Source: JAMLHH01 sp035515235
Lineage (GTDB): Bacteria; Bacteroidota; Bacteroidia; Chitinophagales; JADIYW01
Length of the DNA: 64,000 nt
NCBI GenBank assembly: GCA_035515235.1
Contig: DATJBS010000012.1
Location: forward strand, 62,001 to 126,000
Direction of reading: 5' to 3'
Numbering within the stretch: the first letter of the stretch is position 1; each line of letters opens with the position of its first letter. Shown one piece after another: positions 16,232 through 26,132 of the stretch. The translations under genes were made by a program, and so were the position numbers. A model generated the notes under the pieces. That model ran no database searches, was not told where the DNA came from, and saw only the letters and a list, made by a program, of their open reading frames with translations.

Positions 16232-17722
16232 ATGGGTACTATTGTCAAGCAGAGTAGTTTAGGGTTAATAGCAAATTACGCAGGCATCCTACTAGGCTTT
16301 GTCAATGTGATGCTCATCATGCCTTCAATTTTGCAAGCTGAACAAATTGGCTTGATCAATTTAATTTTGGCAGTAATTTTTATCGTATACCCAATTTTAG
16401 ATTTTAGTGCTGCTCATATTATCAATCGATACTTCACTCATGTAGAAAACAGACAGGAGATTTTCAATTATTCGTTTTTAATTTCTTGTGCTGGAGCTGT
16501 CGTTTTTGGATTCCTATTTTTACTCGCTAAACCGTTATTTATAGAATATTACCAAGAGAAATCTCCAGAAATCATTCCCTATTATTGGTTGATTTATGTG
16601 GCGTCTATTATGATGAGTTGGATAGGTTTAGTAGAAAATCTAGCTATAATCAATGGTAAATACCACATTAGCATTTTTTCCAAAGAAGTCTTGTTCCGAA
16701 TAGGAATTTCTGTGATATTGATAGCTCTATCTTTACATTTATTTGATTTCAACACTTATATTCTATTACATTTCTCAATGTATGGAATCTCTGGTTTGCT
16801 CATATTAACCTATTTAAAACGACAAGGTTATTTTCAATTTAGTAGAGCTTTTCCGAAGTTCAGTCCTCCTTTGAAGAAGAATATATTTCGATTTGGAGTT
16901 ATTACTATTTTTTCTGGACTTGCAAGTGTCATCGCCACTCGAATAGATATGATTATGCTAGGGTCGATGGAAGGACTAAAAGATGTTGGAATCTATACTA
17001 TTGCGATGTTTATGTCTGCTACAATCGAAGTACCTAGACGTGCCATTCTTCAATCTTCAGGACCCGTTATTAGAGTATTTTTCAAAGAGAACAATATTGA
17101 AAAAGTTGCTCAAATTCAGTACAAAACCATCATGAATTTGTTGCTCATTGGAGGATTTATACTAACACTGATTTTGATAAATTTAGAATCTATATACACC
17201 ATCATTCCAAATGGAAGCATTTATTCTAAAGGGATGTGGGTTGTATTTTTTATAGGTTTGTCTAAGATTGTAGATATGATTGCGGGCAGTTCTGATGAAA
17301 TCATTGTCTCATCGAAATACTATATTTATAATTTTGTATTCATTATCATTCTTACGATTATATCTGTCGGGTTCAACTATATTTTGATTCCTCTATATGG
17401 TCTTACAGGTGCTGCGATAGCTACTTTGATATCTACCTCTTTGATAGTAATTATCAAGTCAATTGTTTTAGTATTTCTATTTAAGATAAAACCTTATAGT
17501 TTTAAAATGGTAGGCACTCTCCTATTTTATTTTGCTTTAGGCGGTTTGTTATTTTTAATGCCCGAGTTCATACATCCGATTATTTCTATTCTCATAAAAG
17601 GAAGTATTTGTAGTTTAATGTTGTATTTGTTTTTAAAATGGACGAAAATTTCTCCAGAAATGAATGAATTGATTAATCAAGTTTTGGCGCAAATCAAATT
17701 AGATAAGTGGTTGAAGCTTTAA
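16232..17722 (+). CDS. polysaccharide flippase (Wzx/MOP superfamily)
   Basis: The 496-residue membrane protein has about 14 hydrophobic segments and the pattern of the polysaccharide-export branch of the MOP superfamily (GTIVKQSSLGLIANYAGILLGFVNVMLIMP at the start). Such proteins move lipid-linked oligosaccharides across the inner membrane for O-antigen, capsule or cell-wall assembly. It follows a related-fold MATE gene by 18 bp. No glycosyltransferases are nearby, so its glycan is unknown. Confidence 0.82.
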   Translation: MGTIVKQSSLGLIANYAGILLGFVNVMLIMPSILQAEQIGLINLILAVIFIVYPILDFSAAHIINRYFTHVENRQEIFNYSFLISCAGAVVFGFLFLLAKPLFIEYYQEKSPEIIPYYWLIYVASIMMSWIGLVENLAIINGKYHISIFSKEVLFRIGISVILIALSLHLFDFNTYILLHFSMYGISGLLILTYLKRQGYFQFSRAFPKFSPPLKKNIFRFGVITIFSGLASVIATRIDMIMLGSMEGLKDVGIYTIAMFMSATIEVPRRAILQSSGPVIRVFFKENNIEKVAQIQYKTIMNLLLIGGFILTLILINLESIYTIIPNGSIYSKGMWVVFFIGLSKIVDMIAGSSDEIIVSSKYYIYNFVFIIILTIISVGFNYILIPLYGLTGAAIATLISTSLIVIIKSIVLVFLFKIKPYSFKMVGTLLFYFALGGLLFLMPEFIHPIISILIKGSICSLMLYLFLKWTKISPEMNELINQVLAQIKLDKWLKL

Positions 17723-17733
17723 TTAATTAGAGA

Positions 17734-17945
17734 TTCTGAAACAATTCTGAACTAAATTCAGAATGATGTGGTTCTGAATGACAGAGCAGTTCGTTTTACC
17801 GGTAACGTCATTGCGGGCTTGTTCCGCAATCTATTGAGTATTACTTAGAGATTCTGTAATGATTAAATTCTGAAACAATTCTGAACTAAATTCAGAATGA
17901 CGTGGTTCTGAATGACAGTTTTGGTACAGAATTCAGAATGACAAT
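17734..17945. repeat. dispersed short repeats: two 51-bp copies and an ATTGCGG stem-loop
   Basis: The 51-bp unit TTCTGAAACAATTCTGAAC...GTTCTGAATGACAG occurs at 17734-17784 and 17868-17918 with one mismatch. A 24-bp stem-loop at 17807-17830 has arms ATTGCGG and CCGCAAT and recurs with two mismatches at 55387-55410. A partial copy ATTCAGAATGACA ends the tract. Related sequence is found at 55340-55460. Confidence 0.8.
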
Positions 17946-17954
17946 AATGCTAAG

Positions 17955-18725
17955 CTACTCATCTAGTTTGGCTAATTGCCACCATTTTCCCATATCCTTA
18001 ATATTGACATCTGCAATACTTAAATTTTGAGTTGCAGCATGTTTTTCCATCCATTGAAATCTCTTCATGAATTTGATATTAGTCATTTCTAAAGATTTCT
18101 CTGCATCCAAATTCAAGAGTCTTGCATAATTAATAACAGCAAATAAAACATCTCCCATTTCATTTTCTATCTCTACCGGATCATTTGATTTTACTGCTTC
18201 AGATAATTCACTGAGTTCTTCATGAATCTTATCGACCACCTGAGAAGTTTCTTCCCAATCAAAACCAACTTGGCGGACTTTATCTTGTATCCTTTGCGCT
18301 TTGACCATAGATGGAAGTCCTTTTGGAACTCCTTCTAAAACAGATTTCTTGCCTTCTTTAAGTTTTAATTTCTCCCAATTCTGTTTTACCTCTTCTTCGC
18401 TAGAAACTTTTACGTCTCCATAAATATGTGGGTGTCTATAAATCAATTTCTCGCAAATTCCATTGAGTACATCTGCTATATCAAAGTCTTGAGTTTCAGA
18501 AGCTATTTTACTATAAAACACCATATGCAACATCACATCACCTAATTCTTCTTGGACACCTTTAATGTCATTATTGATGATTGCATCCGAAAGTTCGTAC
18601 GTTTCCTCAATCGTTAATTTCCTTAGAGAAGATATCGTTTGTTTTTTATCCCATGGACACTTTTCTCTTAAGTCATCCATTACATTTAATAAGCGTTCAA
18701 AAGCTTTTAATCTTTCATCCATCAA
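17955..18725 (-). CDS. mazG: nucleoside triphosphate pyrophosphohydrolase MazG
   Basis: MazG hydrolyses (d)NTPs to NMP and pyrophosphate, cleaning the nucleotide pool. The 256-residue protein has the double-domain form: domain 1 with CPWDKKQTISSLRKLTIEETYEL at about 23-45 and EELGDVMLHMVFY near 59-71, and domain 2 with EELSELSEAVKSND and EMGDVLFAVINYARL near 188-203. The EExxE and ExxD metal-binding motifs are present in both halves. It is divergent from the membrane-protein gene at 18760, with 34 bp between the starts. Confidence 0.93.
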   Translation of the reverse strand: MMDERLKAFERLLNVMDDLREKCPWDKKQTISSLRKLTIEETYELSDAIINNDIKGVQEELGDVMLHMVFYSKIASETQDFDIADVLNGICEKLIYRHPHIYGDVKVSSEEEVKQNWEKLKLKEGKKSVLEGVPKGLPSMVKAQRIQDKVRQVGFDWEETSQVVDKIHEELSELSEAVKSNDPVEIENEMGDVLFAVINYARLLNLDAEKSLEMTNIKFMKRFQWMEKHAATQNLSIADVNIKDMGKWWQLAKLDE

Positions 18726-18759
18726 AAGAAGTTTGCACTAAAAATACTACATTAGTAGC

Positions 18760-19170
18760 ATGGATAAAAACATCAAACTCATTTATCAAGGGAATTACAA
18801 CCCGGTCCATCAGTTTTTGATATTCATGGGTATTCATTTAGTTGCATTTGCAAGCGCTTATATCTTTAACGTCAAGCCTAATAACGTTTGGGTGATTTTC
18901 CAAACGATCTTATTTCTATACGCTGCTTCATCAATTGTCTCTGGATTATTTACTGAAAACGATGCAAAATTCTACTATCCTGCCATTATTATTTCTTTTA
19001 TAATCTTCTTTTTTCTAGGCAAAAAACTTGCTTTGATAGCTTCTAAAGTTCAGTTAGATGATTTAGTGTACATGAAGAATTTTGTCATTCTAAATGCTTT
19101 GTTTTTCTTTATGTTGATGCTCGCTTCCATGGTATTTAGATGGGTCAAGCAGAAATTAGAAACGATGTAA
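18760..19170 (+). CDS. small four-helix membrane protein of unknown function
   Basis: The 136-residue product has four hydrophobic segments (about residues 20-38, 43-60, 71-87 and 105-126) and short loops. The cytoplasmic N-terminus (MDKNIKLIYQGNYNPV) and the basic C-terminus suggest an inner-membrane protein. I do not recognise a family. It precedes the histidine kinase gene by 58 bp in the same direction, so a sensory or envelope-stress link is possible but unsupported. Confidence 0.65.
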   Translation: MDKNIKLIYQGNYNPVHQFLIFMGIHLVAFASAYIFNVKPNNVWVIFQTILFLYAASSIVSGLFTENDAKFYYPAIIISFIIFFFLGKKLALIASKVQLDDLVYMKNFVILNALFFFMLMLASMVFRWVKQKLETM

Positions 19171-19228
19171 GAACCGAATAGATCCTTTATTGTTATATTT
19201 CTAATTGCATCAGCAATTTTACCACACA

Positions 19229-20485
19229 ATGAATAGAGCTGCACTCCGAACTTTGATTTTTTTAGCAGTAATGTCTGTAGCAGGCATTATTTTCACGCAA
19301 TTATATTGGGTCAAGAAATCATTAGATCTTCAAGACAAACAGTTTGATCATAGAGTACACGTCGCTTTAAATTCTGTTTCTAATAAATTAATTTCAAATT
19401 CAAAAATAGAATTAGAAACTCTCAATAGAATCAGCAATAATTATTACACTTTAGATTTCACCTCTCAAGTAAAACCTAAGAATCTTGAAGAATATTTGGT
19501 GGTGGAATTTAGAAATCAAAGTTTGTTTGAACCCTTTGAATATGGGCTCTTTGATTGCAATACGGATACTTTAATTTTTGGAAAATTCATCCATTCATTA
19601 GATGTACAAAATATCGAAAACGTAAAAATTGATTTACCGAGCAATGAAAACTATTATATAGCCATATTATTCCCTCGAAAAAAATCTTATTTCGCTGATG
19701 ACTGGACAATTTTAGCTGTATTCTCAGTGGTGATACTCATTGTTTTATTCTTCTTTACTTTTTCAATTATCACTATTCTAAAACAGAAACAGGTGGGAGA
19801 AGTAAAAAATGATTTTGTCAATAATATGACGCATGAATTTAAAACTCCTATTGCCACGATTGGTCTTGCTTCAGATGTATTAATGAGAGAAAATATTTAC
19901 AATTTTCCCAAAAAAATAAATCATTATGCAAGAATTATTTCTGAAGAAAATAAACGTTTAAAAAGCCAGGTAGATACCATCCTGCAAGTAGCATTAACAG
20001 ATGCTAAGAAAATTGAATTGAAATTAGAAGTGCTTGATGTAGATGATATTATACTTCAAAATGCAGCTACTTTCTCTGTAAGAGCAAATGACAAGCAAGG
20101 TCATATTAGAACGAATTTACAAGCAGAAAATTCTCTAATTAATGGAGACAAAGTGCATATCACCAACATTTTATATAACTTACTAGACAATGCCTTGAAG
20201 TATTGCGATAAAATACCAGAGATTTTGATTAGCACTAGAAATAAAGGTTCCTATTTAGAAATATCTATTGAAGATAATGGGAAAGGAATTGAATCTGAAG
20301 ATATTGATCAAATCTTCGACAAATTTTATCGAGTAAGTAGCGGAAACAGGCACGATGTCAAAGGTTTTGGTATAGGCTTGTTTTACGTTAAAAATATGGT
20401 TAAAATGCACAAAGGAGATATTACTCTAAAAAGCAAATTAGGCGAAGGCACAACATTTTACATTACAATACCAATTATAAAATAA
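19229..20485 (+). CDS. two-component sensor histidine kinase
   Basis: The protein of about 418 residues has a TM segment at about 7-25, an extracytoplasmic sensor region of some 130 residues, a second TM segment near 160-182, and a HisKA plus HATPase_c core. The phospho-acceptor is in NNMTHEFKTPIA (H at about 202). The N box NLLDNALKY, G1 DNGKGIE and G2 GFGIGLFYV are all intact. I chose the ATG at 19229 (MNRAALRT); a TTG eight codons upstream is also in frame. The response-regulator gene follows after 5 bp, so the two form a pair. The signal is unknown. Confidence 0.92.
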   Translation: MNRAALRTLIFLAVMSVAGIIFTQLYWVKKSLDLQDKQFDHRVHVALNSVSNKLISNSKIELETLNRISNNYYTLDFTSQVKPKNLEEYLVVEFRNQSLFEPFEYGLFDCNTDTLIFGKFIHSLDVQNIENVKIDLPSNENYYIAILFPRKKSYFADDWTILAVFSVVILIVLFFFTFSIITILKQKQVGEVKNDFVNNMTHEFKTPIATIGLASDVLMRENIYNFPKKINHYARIISEENKRLKSQVDTILQVALTDAKKIELKLEVLDVDDIILQNAATFSVRANDKQGHIRTNLQAENSLINGDKVHITNILYNLLDNALKYCDKIPEILISTRNKGSYLEISIEDNGKGIESEDIDQIFDKFYRVSSGNRHDVKGFGIGLFYVKNMVKMHKGDITLKSKLGEGTTFYITIPIIK

Positions 20486-20490
20486 TCCAA

Positions 20491-21189
20491 ATGGCAAAGA
20501 AGTTATTATTAGTAGAAGATGACCCGAACTTAGGATTTATTGTAAAAGATAATTTAGAAGACAGAGGTTTTGAAGTGGTGCATTGTGAAGATGGCAAACA
20601 AGCAGATGACCTATTATATAAAGAGACTTTTGACTTATTACTGCTAGATGTGATGATGCCCAAAAAAGATGGGTTTACGCTTGCAGAAGACATAAGAGCT
20701 AGAAATATAGAAACGCCTATTATTTTCATGACTGCCCGTGAGATGATTGAAGATAAAATCCGTGGATTCAAAGCAGGTGCTGATGATTATATCACCAAAC
20801 CTTTTGATTTTGAAGAATTATACATGCGTATTGAAGCAGTATTAAAAAGGAAAAGTGTTCAAGAAGCCATCGCTCCTCCTTTGAGTAGTGAGTATAATAT
20901 TGGAACTTTTAAATTAATCGCTCCAGAATTAAAATTGATCGATCATAACAATACTGTGTATACTTTAACTAAAAAAGAAGCAGGATTGTTAGAATACTTA
21001 GCTCGATATGCTAATCAACCGATTAAAAGAGAGGAAATCTTGAGATCTATCTGGAATGACGACAGTTATTTCGCAGGAAGAAGTATGGATGTATATATTA
21101 CCAAATTGAGAAAATACTTAAAATCTGATCCGAATATTGAAATTCAGAACGTACATGGAGTAGGTTTTAAATTAAATGTCACTCAATAA
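20491..21189 (+). CDS. OmpR-family response regulator
   Basis: The 232-residue protein has an N-terminal receiver domain with phospho-acceptor D53 in LLLDVMMPKKDG, the acidic pocket E9/D10/D11, and the conserved lysine in YITKPFDFEE. It is followed by a winged-helix DNA-binding domain (LTKKEAGLLEYLARYANQPIKREEILRSIW from about 160). It is paired with the kinase gene 5 bp upstream. Target genes are unknown; no clear direct-repeat binding site is evident nearby. Confidence 0.93.
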   Translation: MAKKLLLVEDDPNLGFIVKDNLEDRGFEVVHCEDGKQADDLLYKETFDLLLLDVMMPKKDGFTLAEDIRARNIETPIIFMTAREMIEDKIRGFKAGADDYITKPFDFEELYMRIEAVLKRKSVQEAIAPPLSSEYNIGTFKLIAPELKLIDHNNTVYTLTKKEAGLLEYLARYANQPIKREEILRSIWNDDSYFAGRSMDVYITKLRKYLKSDPNIEIQNVHGVGFKLNVTQ

Positions 21190-21276
21190 ATTTCAATCAA
21201 GATATAATAACATTGTTCTCCAAGAGTTTGTACAGAATAGGAGTAATTTTACGAGAATAAATGGACAGAGGACAAA

Positions 21277-22245
21277 ATGAAAGTTTCCGATCTTAAAGCC
21301 CCAATTGATGAAGAGCTGCGCATTTTTGAAAAGAAATTTCGAGAAGCTATGCGTAGCGACGTTGCCTTATTGGACAAAGTCACTTACTATATTTATCAAA
21401 GAAAGGGAAAACAAGTCCGACCGATGTTTATTTTCCTTGCTGCAAAAATGTGCGGTGGAGTTACAGAAGCCACTTATACAGGTGCTTCACTCATCGAGCT
21501 TTTACATACTGCAACTTTAGTCCACGATGATGTCGTAGATGATGCCAATGAAAGAAGAGGTTTCTTTTCAATTAATGCATTATGGAAAAATAAAATTGCT
21601 GTTTTAGTTGGTGATTATTTATTATCTAAAGGTCTACTACTATCATTAGAGCATGGTCAATATCACCTCTTACATATAGTTTCCAATGCAGTCAAATCCA
21701 TGAGTGAAGGAGAGCTACTTCAAATGGAGAAAGCTCGTAAATTGGATATTACTGAAGAAATTTACTTCCAAATCATCACTAATAAAACCGCTTCATTGAT
21801 AGCTGCCGCTTGCGCTACAGGTGCAGCTTCCACTACGAATGACAAGGAATTAATAGAGAAAATGCGTTTGATGGGAGAATATATTGGTATCGCTTTTCAG
21901 ATTAAAGATGATTTATTCGATTACGGAGAAACAGATATTGGCAAACCGAGAGGAATAGATATTAAAGAGAGAAAAATGACTTTGCCTCTCATCTACACTT
22001 TAAATCAAGTCAATAAAAAAGATAAGAAGTGGATTATCAATATTGTCAAAAATTATAATGAAGACAAAGCTAAAGTGCAAGAATTAATTGAGTTTGTAAA
22101 AGCAAAAGGTGGAATTCAATACACGATAGACACCATGAACTTATACAAACAAAAAGCTTTTGAAATTATTGATACTATTGAAGATTCGGAAGCTAAAGAA
22201 GGATTAGTAGATTTAGTGAATTATATAACAGAGCGGAATTATTAG
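21277..22245 (+). CDS. polyprenyl (probably octaprenyl/heptaprenyl) diphosphate synthase
   Basis: This is a trans-isoprenyl diphosphate synthase of 322 residues. The first aspartate-rich motif is HDDVVDD at 83-89 and the second is QIKDDLFDYGE at about 208-218. The spacing and the MKVSDLKAPIDEEL start fit long-chain enzymes that make the menaquinone side chain. The CDF transporter gene begins 1 bp after its stop, so the two are cotranscribed, although no functional tie is obvious. Confidence 0.9.
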   Translation: MKVSDLKAPIDEELRIFEKKFREAMRSDVALLDKVTYYIYQRKGKQVRPMFIFLAAKMCGGVTEATYTGASLIELLHTATLVHDDVVDDANERRGFFSINALWKNKIAVLVGDYLLSKGLLLSLEHGQYHLLHIVSNAVKSMSEGELLQMEKARKLDITEEIYFQIITNKTASLIAAACATGAASTTNDKELIEKMRLMGEYIGIAFQIKDDLFDYGETDIGKPRGIDIKERKMTLPLIYTLNQVNKKDKKWIINIVKNYNEDKAKVQELIEFVKAKGGIQYTIDTMNLYKQKAFEIIDTIEDSEAKEGLVDLVNYITERNY

Positions 22246-22246
22246 A

Positions 22247-23248
22247 GTGGCTTTTCAGATTCATAAAAATGATAAAATCAATACACAATGGTGGATTCTA
22301 ATTTTAGGATTAGTCATTATGGCTGGAAAATTTTATGCATTTTATCTGACCAAATCTAATACCATTTTATCCGATGCCCTAGAGAGCATAGTCAATATTA
22401 TCGCAGGTAGCTTAGGGCTTTATAGCTTATATTTATCTAGCAAACCTAGAGACTTCGACCACCCTTACGGTCATGGAAAAGTAGAGTTCATCACTTCTGC
22501 AATAGAAGGCACCATGATTATCGTAGCTGGAGGAATGATTATCTATAAATCCATTTACTCTTTCATTCATCCTCAGCTGATTCAAGAATTAGGTATAGGA
22601 ATTATTTTAATCAGTATTTCAGGTATCGTCAATTATATATTAGGAACAATTGCTGTCAAAAAAGGTAAAAAGAAACACTCTTTAGCATTAGAATCTAGCG
22701 GTGTACATCTCAAAACAGATGCATATACGACATTGGGAATTATTGTTGGACTTTTGGTCATCTATGTCACAAAATTGGACATTTTAGATAATATCATAGC
22801 TTTTGTAATTGCATTATTTATTATTTATCATGGATATAGAATTGTAAAAAAATCTATCGGTGGTATTATGGATGAAGCTGATTTTCAATTGAATGAACAC
22901 GTCATCCAACATTTAGAAGAAAACAGAAAACCTGAATGGATAGATGTACATAATTTCAGAATCATTAAGTACGGAGAAGTCATTCATATTGATTGTCACA
23001 TGACGATGCCGTGGTATTATTCACTACAAGAATCCCATGACAGCATGAAGCTCTTTGAAGAATGCTTGCAAAATTCTGTCTCCAATCCTGTAGAAACTTT
23101 TATACATATCGACCCTTGTGTTCCGAGGTCTTGTAAAATATGTCAAGTTCAAAACTGTCCCGAAAGGCAATTTAAGTTTGAACATAAAATCATTTGGAAA
23201 TTAGACAATATCACTAAAAACCAAAAGCATCATTATTCAAAATTCTAA
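22247..23248 (+). CDS. cation diffusion facilitator (CDF) metal transporter with cysteine tail
   Basis: The 333-residue CDF exporter has six TM segments and metal-site residues in ILSDALESIVNIIAG, FDHPYGHGKVEF and SGVHLKTDAYTT. It is probably a Zn2+, Fe2+ or Mn2+ exporter driven by proton exchange. It starts with GTG at 22247, 1 bp after the previous stop. The cytoplasmic C-terminal domain is followed by PCVPRSCKICQVQNCPERQ, a cluster of four cysteines near the C-terminus that could bind metal. I recall similar tails in Bacteroidota CDF proteins. Confidence 0.9.
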   Translation: MAFQIHKNDKINTQWWILILGLVIMAGKFYAFYLTKSNTILSDALESIVNIIAGSLGLYSLYLSSKPRDFDHPYGHGKVEFITSAIEGTMIIVAGGMIIYKSIYSFIHPQLIQELGIGIILISISGIVNYILGTIAVKKGKKKHSLALESSGVHLKTDAYTTLGIIVGLLVIYVTKLDILDNIIAFVIALFIIYHGYRIVKKSIGGIMDEADFQLNEHVIQHLEENRKPEWIDVHNFRIIKYGEVIHIDCHMTMPWYYSLQESHDSMKLFEECLQNSVSNPVETFIHIDPCVPRSCKICQVQNCPERQFKFEHKIIWKLDNITKNQKHHYSKF

Positions 23249-23388
23249 CTTCTATCTGAAAATACGATTAAGGTTCTTCTAGAATTCCAAATTTTTATAA
23301 GTTATTTAATATTCGGCTCTAACTATAATACATGTAATTATCTATCTTTAAGAGATTTCGAAAACCTTACATAAAAAGTGCATTCTCA

Positions 23389-25689
23389 ATGATTTTTGCT
23401 ATAATATCTTGTTTTATACTGTCAATTTTCATACTATGCTTTGGGGTTCATCTTAAAAATATTGCTTTTAAATACTTAGCTGTATTTCCTTTTTCACTCT
23501 TTTTATTTTTCGCATCTTTTATTTCTAGCAAAGTAGTAGATGATGGATTCTTAATCAAACAAGAATGGATTCCTTCGTTGGGTGTCTCTTTAGACTTTCA
23601 ATTAGATGGACTGTCATTACTTTTCACTTTATTGATTACAGGAATTGGAACCTTTATTTTCCTTTACGCTTCCTCCTATTTGAAAGGACATGAATTCATC
23701 AATAGGTTTTATACTTACCTGACCATGTTCATGGGTTCCATGCTCGGATTAGTGTTATCGGATAATCTATTGACTTTATTTATCTTTTGGGAACTGACGA
23801 GTATCACTTCTTTTTTCTTAATTGGCTTTGATAATAACAATGAAGAAGCTAGAAAAAGCGCCTTATTATCCTTAGGAATAACAGGATTAGGAGGTTTCTT
23901 TTTATTAACTGGAATAATAGGTTTGGGAGTCGTTGCAGAGACTTATTCTATACATGAATTGATTGCTCAAAAGAAACTTATCTTAAACAATCCACTCTAT
24001 ATCTATATTGTCATTCTGATATTTATTGGCGCATTTACTAAATCTGCACAATTCCCTTTCCACTTTTGGCTTCCAAGTGCCATGAAAGCTCCCACTCCTG
24101 TATCTGCATATTTGCATTCGGCGACGATGGTAAAAGCAGGAATTTATTTGATAGCAAGACTAAGTCCATCGTTAGGTGGAACTGATATTTGGAATATTAC
24201 CTTGATTGTTGTCGGAGGTTTCACCATGCTTTATGCAGCATTCCATTCCATATTTAAAACAGATTTAAAAGGAATTTTAGCCTATTCTACTATTGCATCT
24301 TTGGGAATGATGGTCTTTCTTTTAGGCTTAAATAATCCATATTCTATACAAGCTGTATCCACTTTTATATTGGTGCACGCATTGTACAAGGCAGCATTAT
24401 TCATGACTACGGGAGCGATAGACCACAGTATACATACTAGAGATATCACCAAATTATATGGATTAAAAAAGATTTTGCCTTTTGTAGGAATCGCTGGCGT
24501 TTTAGCAGCATTATCTAATGCAGGAATCCCATTATCTTTTGGTTTTATAGGAAAAGATTTGATTTACGAATCTACTTTGCATTCGTTCGAGAATTATGCT
24601 TTTCTATTGACAGGAATTGCAGTCGTGACTAATATTCTATTATTATATTCTGGATTTCTTGCAGGAATAAAACCTTTTACTGGAAATTATAAAAATCAAT
24701 ATAAAAAATTCCAAGCTCCTGATTTTTGGTTATACGCTCCTGCTTTAATATTGGGAATATTAGGAATTGTATTTGGAGTATTTCCACATTTAGCTCAAAC
24801 ATTATTGATTCAACCTACTGCAAATGTTATAGCAGGAAGTCCTATTGCTATGAATTTAAAAATCTTTCATGGCTGGAATATCGTAATAGCTTTAAGTGCA
24901 GCGACGATTATTTCAGGAATTATTTTATACCTTTTGCTAAAGCCTACTCATAAAAAAGAAAGCTTTGTCCATAAATTTGAAGCAGTTTCGCCTCAATCCA
25001 TTTCTAAAAAAGGAATTGATTATATAAAATTATTCGCCTACCATTATACCAAAACATTGCACAATGGATATCTAAGGATATACCTACTAGTCATCATAGC
25101 TTTTATGACACTGATTGTCGGTTTTAGGTTATTAACTCTAGTTCCATTACAAATTAATACAGATGATTTATCAGAATTCCGTCTCTACGAATTGGTTGTA
25201 TTCTTTGCTGTGGTCATAGCGACTATAACTGCTGTAGTAACACATTCTAGGCTGACTGCTATCGCTAGTTTAGGAATTATTGGTTTCTGTATCAGCTTAA
25301 TTTTCGTTTTTTATGGAGCACCCGATTTAGCAATGACTCAATTTACTATTGATACATTGACAGTAGTACTTTTTGTATTGGTATTATTCAAACTACCAGG
25401 TTATATCAGAAAGAGTAAGCGAGTCATTCAAATTAGAGATGCTATTGTTTCCGGAGCTTTTGGAACTCTGATTGCTTTGATTACTCTGCAAGCATTAGTC
25501 TCTCCAGCAAGCAAAGATATCAGTATGTTTTACGCTCGAAATGCTTATATTTTAGCTAAAGGTAAAAATGTGGTCAATGTCATTTTAGTTGACTTTAGAG
25601 GTTTTGATACTTTAGTGGAAACGATCGTATTATCCATAGCTGCGATAGGCGTATATGGACTGCTCAAATTTAAGTTCACACCTAAATAA
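23389..25689 (+). CDS. mrpA: Na+/H+ antiporter subunit A (MrpA/MnhA)
   Basis: MrpA is the large NuoL-like subunit of the multisubunit Na+/H+ antiporter in the inner membrane. The 766-residue protein shows the antiporter core (FWELTSITSFFLIGF near 140, GAFTKSAQFPFHFWLPSAM near 216-234, HSATMVKAGIYL, HALYKAALFMTTGAIDH). It also has the C-terminal MbhD-like segment FYGAPDLAMTQFTIDTL near 645 and an MbhE-like end (VDFRGFDTLVETIVLSIAAIGVYGLL). It opens a complete seven-gene operon A-B-C-D-E-F-G. The 140-bp gap before it probably contains the promoter, though no clear box is seen. Confidence 0.95.
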   Translation: MIFAIISCFILSIFILCFGVHLKNIAFKYLAVFPFSLFLFFASFISSKVVDDGFLIKQEWIPSLGVSLDFQLDGLSLLFTLLITGIGTFIFLYASSYLKGHEFINRFYTYLTMFMGSMLGLVLSDNLLTLFIFWELTSITSFFLIGFDNNNEEARKSALLSLGITGLGGFFLLTGIIGLGVVAETYSIHELIAQKKLILNNPLYIYIVILIFIGAFTKSAQFPFHFWLPSAMKAPTPVSAYLHSATMVKAGIYLIARLSPSLGGTDIWNITLIVVGGFTMLYAAFHSIFKTDLKGILAYSTIASLGMMVFLLGLNNPYSIQAVSTFILVHALYKAALFMTTGAIDHSIHTRDITKLYGLKKILPFVGIAGVLAALSNAGIPLSFGFIGKDLIYESTLHSFENYAFLLTGIAVVTNILLLYSGFLAGIKPFTGNYKNQYKKFQAPDFWLYAPALILGILGIVFGVFPHLAQTLLIQPTANVIAGSPIAMNLKIFHGWNIVIALSAATIISGIILYLLLKPTHKKESFVHKFEAVSPQSISKKGIDYIKLFAYHYTKTLHNGYLRIYLLVIIAFMTLIVGFRLLTLVPLQINTDDLSEFRLYELVVFFAVVIATITAVVTHSRLTAIASLGIIGFCISLIFVFYGAPDLAMTQFTIDTLTVVLFVLVLFKLPGYIRKSKRVIQIRDAIVSGAFGTLIALITLQALVSPASKDISMFYARNAYILAKGKNVVNVILVDFRGFDTLVETIVLSIAAIGVYGLLKFKFTPK

Positions 25690-25721
25690 AGTAAAATTGA
25701 ATAGTTAAAAATTGAAAACTT

Positions 25722-26132
25722 ATGAAATCTATTATACTTAAAACTGCTACTACTTACCTTCTGCCTTTATTGCTGTTATTCTCCATATTTATTTTATTGA
25801 GAGGACATTATAACTCAGGTGGGGGATTTGTAGGCGGCCTAATTACTTCCATTGCGTTTGTTTTATACTCTTTTGCAAATGATATCCAAAGCGCAAAATC
25901 TATGTTCAAATATGTTCCTGGATTTTTAATTCCTACTGGATTAACTCTGTCCGTTTTAAGTGGTTTTTTTCCACTGCTTTTGGGCAAACCTTTTTTAACG
26001 AGTATATGGTATCCTGAAACCATAGGTATTATTGGTTCTTTAGGAACTACTTTATTTTTTGATATAGGTGTTTATTTTGTAGTAATTGGAGTGACTTTAA
26101 CCATTTTATTCACGATTTCTGAGAGTCTTTAA
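25722..26132 (+). CDS. mrpB: Na+/H+ antiporter subunit B (MrpB/MnhB)
   Basis: The 136-residue, four-TM protein belongs to the MnhB family, with LLRGHYNSGGGFVGGLITSIAF at about 26-47 containing the conserved glycine run. It is part of the MrpABCDEFG complex. Its stop codon overlaps the mrpC start by one base (TAATG), so translation is coupled. Confidence 0.94.
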   Translation: MKSIILKTATTYLLPLLLLFSIFILLRGHYNSGGGFVGGLITSIAFVLYSFANDIQSAKSMFKYVPGFLIPTGLTLSVLSGFFPLLLGKPFLTSIWYPETIGIIGSLGTTLFFDIGVYFVVIGVTLTILFTISESL

